From NCBI GenBank assembly GCA_944363005.1, contig CALVTV010000021.1, positions 1-10,146 of the forward strand: a stretch of 10,146 nt of DNA, read 5' to 3'. Shown one piece after another: positions 6,501 to 10,146 of the stretch. This DNA is from an uncultured Clostridia bacterium. Lineage in GTDB: Bacteria; Bacillota; Clostridia; Christensenellales; Aristaeellaceae. The stretch's first letter is position 1. Each line of letters opens with the position of its first letter. The translations under genes and the position numbers were made by a program. A model generated the notes under the pieces. It saw nothing but the letters and a program-made list of their open reading frames with translations, was not told where the DNA came from and made no database searches.

Positions 6501-9500
6501 GAGCCCCTCATAGCCCTCAGCGGATACATTCTCAATGTCCAGTGCTGCGGTGGCCTTGATGGTGAGCTTCGTTTCGCTGCTGTACGGTGTATAATTAGGT
6601 ACCACATACCTGGGCAACAGGCTCCGATAATCGCCCTCATAGCCTTCAAACGCGCCCATAGAACGCACGGACATCGCACGAGGGCCTTCATTTTGGCTGT
6701 CAGAGTTGTGGAAAACCGTGTAAGCGATTTGGTATACACTGTCATGCATTGCGCTTCCCAGGAAGGCCGGCAGCACCGGAACAGGCGTTTCGGAGAAATC
6801 CGGTCCCCACGGATCATCCTTGTCGAACTGGATGCCCAGGATCTCACCCGTTTCAGCATCCATGCCGGTGATGCAGAAGCAAGCCGTTTCGGCGTTGCCC
6901 GTGGGCAAGCCTGTCTCAGTGTTTATCTCCTGCCAGCTGATTTCAAGGATGTCATCCTCTTTCAGACCCTCCAGCGTCATCGAATGCTCCTGCCCGTCGT
7001 AGTAGACCTGCTCCTCCGGCTTGCTCTCCAGCTCGAGCGGAGTCGGCGTGCGGATGGTTGCAAAGTCAACCAAGTTGAACAGCTGTGTTCCCTCTGCATT
7101 GTAACCGGTATAGGCGACGCCAATGACGTACGCACCCATGCGGTTCATGTTTTCGACGATCAGCTTGAGGTCCTCTGCTGTGGTTTGCGACGTGATCTGG
7201 AAACTGCCGGAGAGGAGCGTGCTCTCGACGCCCTGCGTATTTCCGCGCGCAAGATCATCATACTCGTGGAATTCCACCAGCAGCTCCCAGTCAAGGCGCG
7301 TCAAGCCAATTTCGTCAAAAGCCTTGTCAACGCTGTAGCCGTAGGTCTGGTAGCCATCCAGCAGGTAGGGAATGATGGACAACGTATCGTCCAAATCATC
7401 CGCACCTCCATGGATATACTGGAGCATGTTCTGCCCGTCGGCATCTTCGAAGCTTCCTTCCCAATCGTTTCCAAATTCATAGATAACTGTTTCTTTCCAA
7501 TCTTCATCCAGGACGTAACTCGGACCGCCATTTCCATTTTCCAGGTAACGGGTAACCAGATACCTGAGGGTTCTGAATTCATCACCGTTACCAAAGGACA
7601 TCTGCGTATGGTATTCGTCCCACTGAACGAGGACTTCGTAGACGATTATCCATTCGTCCGGTTGCAGCTCAATCGTTCCGCTGTAATCGCCGTCCACCGT
7701 TTTAAGGGTGACCGTCAGGTCTTCCGGACGAATCCGGAAATCGCCCCACGGCCCAATGGGCTGCACGTCGCTGAGCAGAATCAGCTCGGAAAGGGACTGC
7801 GCATGGCCGTCATAGATGTTTGTGTAATCCGGATAGTTCCCCTCCTCCACATCCAGGTTGGCGTTAAACACATCCTCCAGATCGATGGGCACGATGGTGA
7901 GCGTAATTGCGCCCTCTTCGTTGACGGATGCGCCCTTGGCCGTTCCGCTCAGGCGATAGTAAAGCGCATATTCGCCCGGTTTGTCCGCACGGAACGCCAG
8001 TTCTTCAAGGGATACGAAGCTTCCCTCTTCGCCTGTGCGGCTGAAGAGCAGGCTGGTCAGGTCAAAATCCGTACCGTCCGTGTGATCCGTCAGGCCCAGT
8101 CCGTAGAAGGTATATGTGCCAAGCACATCGCCATACCACGCACTGACCGTAAAGGCGCCCGTCTTCGGATCATAGGCGTAATCCGGATAGCCCGAATCCA
8201 CCGTTGTTCCGCGCGTCTCGTCGCGAAGGTTGATTTCAAAGAACTGTCCCTCGTCGTAAAGCGTCAGCGCATATGCCTTGGGAGCGGACACCAGATACTT
8301 GTCGCTTTCCAGCGCAATCTCCACCGTGTACTCGCCCGGACTCAGGTGCAGCGCATCCAGCGTCACGCCATCGAGTATGACTTCGCCCGTTATCGGGTTC
8401 TTCACGGTGTAAATCACCGTGTAGTCCGAGAGTCTGGCTTCCTCATCGTCGAATCGGATGAGGCCGGACAGATCCGGGACCTGTTCGTTGCGCACGAGGC
8501 GAGTGCCTTCTTCCTCGGCGAGTTCCCACGTTTGCTCATTTCCCTTTACGACGTTCCATTTTCTTTGCGTGTTCAGCAAATAATGGTACGGTTTCACGTA
8601 GATATTTTGCCCGAGTTTGTCGCTTCCCCAACCCAGCGCAGTTGCCAAAGCCTCGCCCTCATCCGAGAGCAGCACATAGGCCTCAATCATCATCTGCGGA
8701 TAGGTATTCGAATCTTCGGGGCTCGCAAAAGGCGGGTCAAAGTACAGCGTTTCGTCCGTCACCATCACGTCTTCCACGCTTTGGCTGCTCCAGGCCGTAT
8801 TCCTTATCCAGAGCCAGTAGTGCGCACCCTGGAAATAATAGCGCCACATTTCGTCGGTGAAGGTGCCCTGAAGCACACTTCCCTCCACGCTACCGGAATC
8901 GTAATACCCATAGGTCATTTCCGGACGGTCAAGCGCGATCGCGTGGCTATAGGGAATTGTCGAACCGACCGGACGGTCGTATTCAGCCCTCAACCACAGG
9001 TTTTCATCCGCCAACACCAGAGTCACGCTGCCCTCTCCATAGAAGGACAGGCCGTCACGCTGGATCAGGTAATGGAACCCAAGCGCCTTAAGCCGCTCTC
9101 CGTTCAGATCTTCAAAGCCGAAAGCCGGAAGCTCGGCAGAGAAGTCCACGCCATCCAGGCTGAAGAGGAGCGAATCCGTCGGCAACAGGCCGTAGACCGC
9201 CGGGCTGAATGTCTCCTCGCTCTGCGCAAGGATGAAGCGCGTCACGCTTTCCACCGTAACCCCGATATCGTCGGTGTTGTAGATGTAATAGGTGACGGTA
9301 TCGACACTGCCCTCCTCAAGGGTTCCCGAAGTGAGAGCAAATGCCGCTCGATACGCGCCGGGTTCCGCCAGAGAAGGCGCACGCCCCAGTTCCTGCCACT
9401 GACCATCCACGTCCAGTTTATAGAACGTGAAGGTGTACTCCGAGGGATCAAGCGTCACATACGCACCCGCAGCGAGAGAATATGCCGTAATCTTGGGTAC

Positions 9501-10146
9501 CCATACCTCAGAAGGCGTGGCATCCGGTTGTGCCGCTGTGTTCTCGCCCTGGATGTGGATGATATAAGCGTCATCCGCCAGTACGCGGAATACAACACGC
9601 GGAGCGCCCGCGACATACTCGGTCAGATTATGTCCGAGTACGGCGTAGTAATCCTGCGCCTCGCCCGACGCAGAAGTGATCTGCGTACGCACGGTGTTAT
9701 CCGTGGTCACATGCGCGTCATACTGCACCCAAACCGCCGTTTCGCCCGCAATCTGCGTCTGCGCGCCTTCCTCTGTCGCCGGCGCATGAAGCTCGCCGGA
9801 GAGCAACCGCACGACCATGCCGTCGGCATTCTCAAGCGTCATGTCCGCCACGGACAGCCTTCCGTCCGCCACGAAGATGAGCGGAATATCGCCGCCATTG
9901 CCGGCGATCTTGCCGCCTGTGAGCAGCAGTTCGCCTTCGCCGCTCAGGGACAGGGCCGCATAAGCCAAGTCCGTCTGCGTGCGCAGCGTATAGCCGTTCA
10001 GATCCAGGATGACCGTTTCGCCTGCGCTCAACAGCACCGGAAGCGTACCGGAGAGCACCGCGTTGCCGGTCAGCGTCACCGTGTTTCCTTCGACGCGGGC
10101 CACACCCAGCGCTTGCGCCAGGCGCTCTGCGCTTATGATGTAGTCT
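3549..10146 (-). CDS. Giant secreted-type protein with MBG/YDG Ig-like repeat modules (5'-truncated)
   Basis: At least 2,198 codons, open to the window edge. The GTG at 10103 is internal: 14 more sense codons precede it and no ribosome binding site is seen. Numbers below count from 10103. Residues 1-150 look like a right-handed beta-helix or similar parallel-beta segment (TVTLTGNAVLSGTLPVLL, VILDLNGYTL, GELLLTGGKIAG). About 160-750 is beta-rich and aromatic-rich, and I do not recognise it. From about 764 to 1940 come some ten Ig-like modules, each opening with a Y-D-G-x-x-H-like motif, including a YDG-type domain near 1710-1800 (KVQDGTTRIEG, DDQNYAL) and two MBG-type modules at 1805-1940 (GLVEGLDYRI, NAGTATVHVSG, GNYAGSYTL). 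A Pro/Ser/Thr/Glu-rich linker (about 1942-1960) leads to a final acidic domain of some 220 residues. I see no LPxTG motif, SLH repeat or C-terminal membrane helix. Only three cysteines were noticed, as is usual for exported Gram-positive proteins. Role is likely extracellular (adhesion or binding); this is inference. Confidence 0.9.
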   Translation of the reverse strand, partial: DYIISAERLAQALGVARVEGNTVTLTGNAVLSGTLPVLLSAGETVILDLNGYTLRTQTDLAYAALSLSGEGELLLTGGKIAGNGGDIPLIFVADGRLSVADMTLENADGMVVRLLSGELHAPATEEGAQTQIAGETAVWVQYDAHVTTDNTVRTQITSASGEAQDYYAVLGHNLTEYVAGAPRVVFRVLADDAYIIHIQGENTAAQPDATPSEVWVPKITAYSLAAGAYVTLDPSEYTFTFYKLDVDGQWQELGRAPSLAEPGAYRAAFALTSGTLEEGSVDTVTYYIYNTDDIGVTVESVTRFILAQSEETFSPAVYGLLPTDSLLFSLDGVDFSAELPAFGFEDLNGERLKALGFHYLIQRDGLSFYGEGSVTLVLADENLWLRAEYDRPVGSTIPYSHAIALDRPEMTYGYYDSGSVEGSVLQGTFTDEMWRYYFQGAHYWLWIRNTAWSSQSVEDVMVTDETLYFDPPFASPEDSNTYPQMMIEAYVLLSDEGEALATALGWGSDKLGQNIYVKPYHYLLNTQRKWNVVKGNEQTWELAEEEGTRLVRNEQVPDLSGLIRFDDEEARLSDYTVIYTVKNPITGEVILDGVTLDALHLSPGEYTVEIALESDKYLVSAPKAYALTLYDEGQFFEINLRDETRGTTVDSGYPDYAYDPKTGAFTVSAWYGDVLGTYTFYGLGLTDHTDGTDFDLTSLLFSRTGEEGSFVSLEELAFRADKPGEYALYYRLSGTAKGASVNEEGAITLTIVPIDLEDVFNANLDVEEGNYPDYTNIYDGHAQSLSELILLSDVQPIGPWGDFRIRPEDLTVTLKTVDGDYSGTIELQPDEWIIVYEVLVQWDEYHTQMSFGNGDEFRTLRYLVTRYLENGNGGPSYVLDEDWKETVIYEFGNDWEGSFEDADGQNMLQYIHGGADDLDDTLSIIPYLLDGYQTYGYSVDKAFDEIGLTRLDWELLVEFHEYDDLARGNTQGVESTLLSGSFQITSQTTAEDLKLIVENMNRMGAYVIGVAYTGYNAEGTQLFNLVDFATIRTPTPLELESKPEEQVYYDGQEHSMTLEGLKEDDILEISWQEINTETGLPTGNAETACFCITGMDAETGEILGIQFDKDDPWGPDFSETPVPVLPAFLGSAMHDSVYQIAYTVFHNSDSQNEGPRAMSVRSMGAFEGYEGDYRSLLPRYVVPNYTPYSSETKLTIKATAALDIENVSAEGYEGLEDGQKHGITIHGLNVDVQNADVLDQVVLTVFDETGVAVPGFENVALADLAGVVVGADGTVYVPLLAETGDYRISYTVNRGLLFKPFTGTASVQLLSGDSVVGVDNTVIYDAKPHTIGLDNLEGATVLYWWSSVDATQTTVQPMFTEVGKYTIYFQAQRELIGDEGTYIQTYLGSAVLEIQPFDVSANGWTGVYDGASHGVTLNSIDWTSDSVQYAVGSGGFVSAASAADLPTFTDAGDYDVVLRVTRGNATLDLPVQVRILPRHITGVTIENARGYADGREYAIRVNGIPQDVEIYYIVNGVETQENPVYRDVGRYEVPFVLRGANYADYYGSGVVEILYLADVASDGYEGIWDGEEHGIEVYGAKKDDVIYYRVGENGAETLVNPQFTDVGVYTVYYRVERYLDGVLSHSEYGVETVNILPLNDPIITVHGYSGEYDGAYHDGVSFTGDLEGVTIRYFDNDKGTWLSEMPRFKDAGEYKLTVSLSNAKGEVFSVQPVNISIRRKQLTWNIDNLKLEGITKVQDGTTRIEGIEGTLGVDGVLEGDWVNLRYDGYNAYLLNNELGQSIPAAIVFENVRIDDQNYALPDEAVFTFRVRHILGLPATLSIPNETYDGSAHTPQITLSGLVEGLDYRIEGYENNVNAGTATVHVSGMGALAGESAAYTFIIDPAALPQPQDLEDQSYTGNAIEPAVVISGLVEGRDYIVSYKDNVQPGTATAIVTGIGNYAGSYTLRFQILESALNPTPESQPESSTAKTKSGSLAIVTNAQWKAEEYRWQTMWLWMEGTQEEERVLVIEALPVLDADGVPVLQEDGTPLYELRNLHLSAELLERLEREGYAYVLFRVGEAVMLIQLDTLDNVNHIFTLEPVHKGEETAAESQALSEVELLTMPYRAYVRVNGQMVELAEIAFQAGVIEESVEMALDEKAQFLFCEEYEQTAFGPVQLSYASEGAKEEADWMLYLTSPLENEGEHTLFALVLPHDAD
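4285..6515 (-). repeat. Array of Ig-like (MBG/YDG-type) modules inside the giant gene
   Basis: Aligning the opening motif (Y-D-G or variant) gives positions 1202 (LEDGQKHG), 1310 (IYDAKPH), 1394 (VYDGASHG), 1477 (GYADGREY), 1554 (IWDGEEHG), 1638 (EYDGAYHDG), 1724 (VQDGTT, YDG-type), 1813 (TYDGSAH) and 1884 (SYTGNAI), counted from 10103. Spacing is 71-108 residues, one Ig-like domain each. Within modules a second signature recurs before the next opening: P-x-F-T/K-D-A/V-G-x-Y (for example MFTEVGKYT, TFTDAGDYD, QFTDVGVYT, RFKDAGEYK). Looser members occur further upstream, at 764 (IYDGHAQ) and 1035 (YYDGQEH). The copies are well diverged at DNA level, so the array is old and not a recent slippage product. 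Confidence 0.8.

Noticed and set aside
4285..6515. Recent DNA-level tandem duplication of the Ig-like modules
   Set aside because: Only the protein motifs repeat; the nucleotide sequences of the modules are too diverged to be recent copies.
10101..10103. GTG at 10103 as the start of the giant protein
   Set aside because: The frame continues upstream for 14 sense codons to the window edge, no ribosome binding site precedes it, and no signal peptide follows. The true start is outside the window.

Overview
The window looks like chromosome of a low-oxygen Bacillota/Clostridia-type bacterium with a fairly GC-rich genome. The reasons are strong AGGAGG-type ribosome binding sites, a Clostridia-style coenzyme A-disulfide reductase/rhodanese fusion beside a Crp/Fnr regulator, and a giant secreted-type protein made of MBG/YDG Ig-like repeats. 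The genus cannot be fixed from the sequence. I see no tRNA, rRNA, CRISPR array, phage or insertion-sequence gene.

Layout: (1) 2-181, plus strand, the C-terminal DNA-binding part of a Crp/Fnr-family regulator, cut by the window edge. (2) 278-305, a hairpin terminator lying between convergent genes. (3) 340-2660, minus strand, a compact three-gene operon in the order thioredoxin, single-domain rhodanese, CoA-disulfide-reductase-like flavoprotein fused to a second rhodanese. Its promoter region (about 2700-2750) has a -10 box, no good -35 box, a GTGAC/GTCAC palindrome centred about 41 bp upstream of the predicted transcription start, and a second inverted repeat around the -10 box. (4) 2924-3316, minus strand, a small DUF5655-like protein of unknown function with its own near-consensus promoter. 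(5) 3480-3539, two consecutive hairpin terminators ending the next gene. (6) 3549 to the right edge, minus strand, about two thirds of the window: one uninterrupted reading frame of at least 2,198 codons, 5'-incomplete. It encodes a beta-rich extracellular-type protein with a beta-helix-like N-terminal part, a long unrecognised middle, an array of about ten Ig-like modules and a C-terminal domain with no visible surface anchor.

How the genes may work together: thioredoxin, two rhodaneses and a CoADR-like flavoprotein form a plausible sulfane-sulfur/persulfide and thiol-redox module. The neighbouring Crp/Fnr protein has a CRP-like R-E-x-x-x-R recognition helix, which fits the GTGA half-sites in the operon promoter, so it is the natural candidate activator. 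The most notable oddity is that the flavoprotein carries Ser at the position of the family's redox-active Cys, while both rhodanese active-site cysteines are kept. The giant repeat protein shows no functional link to this operon.
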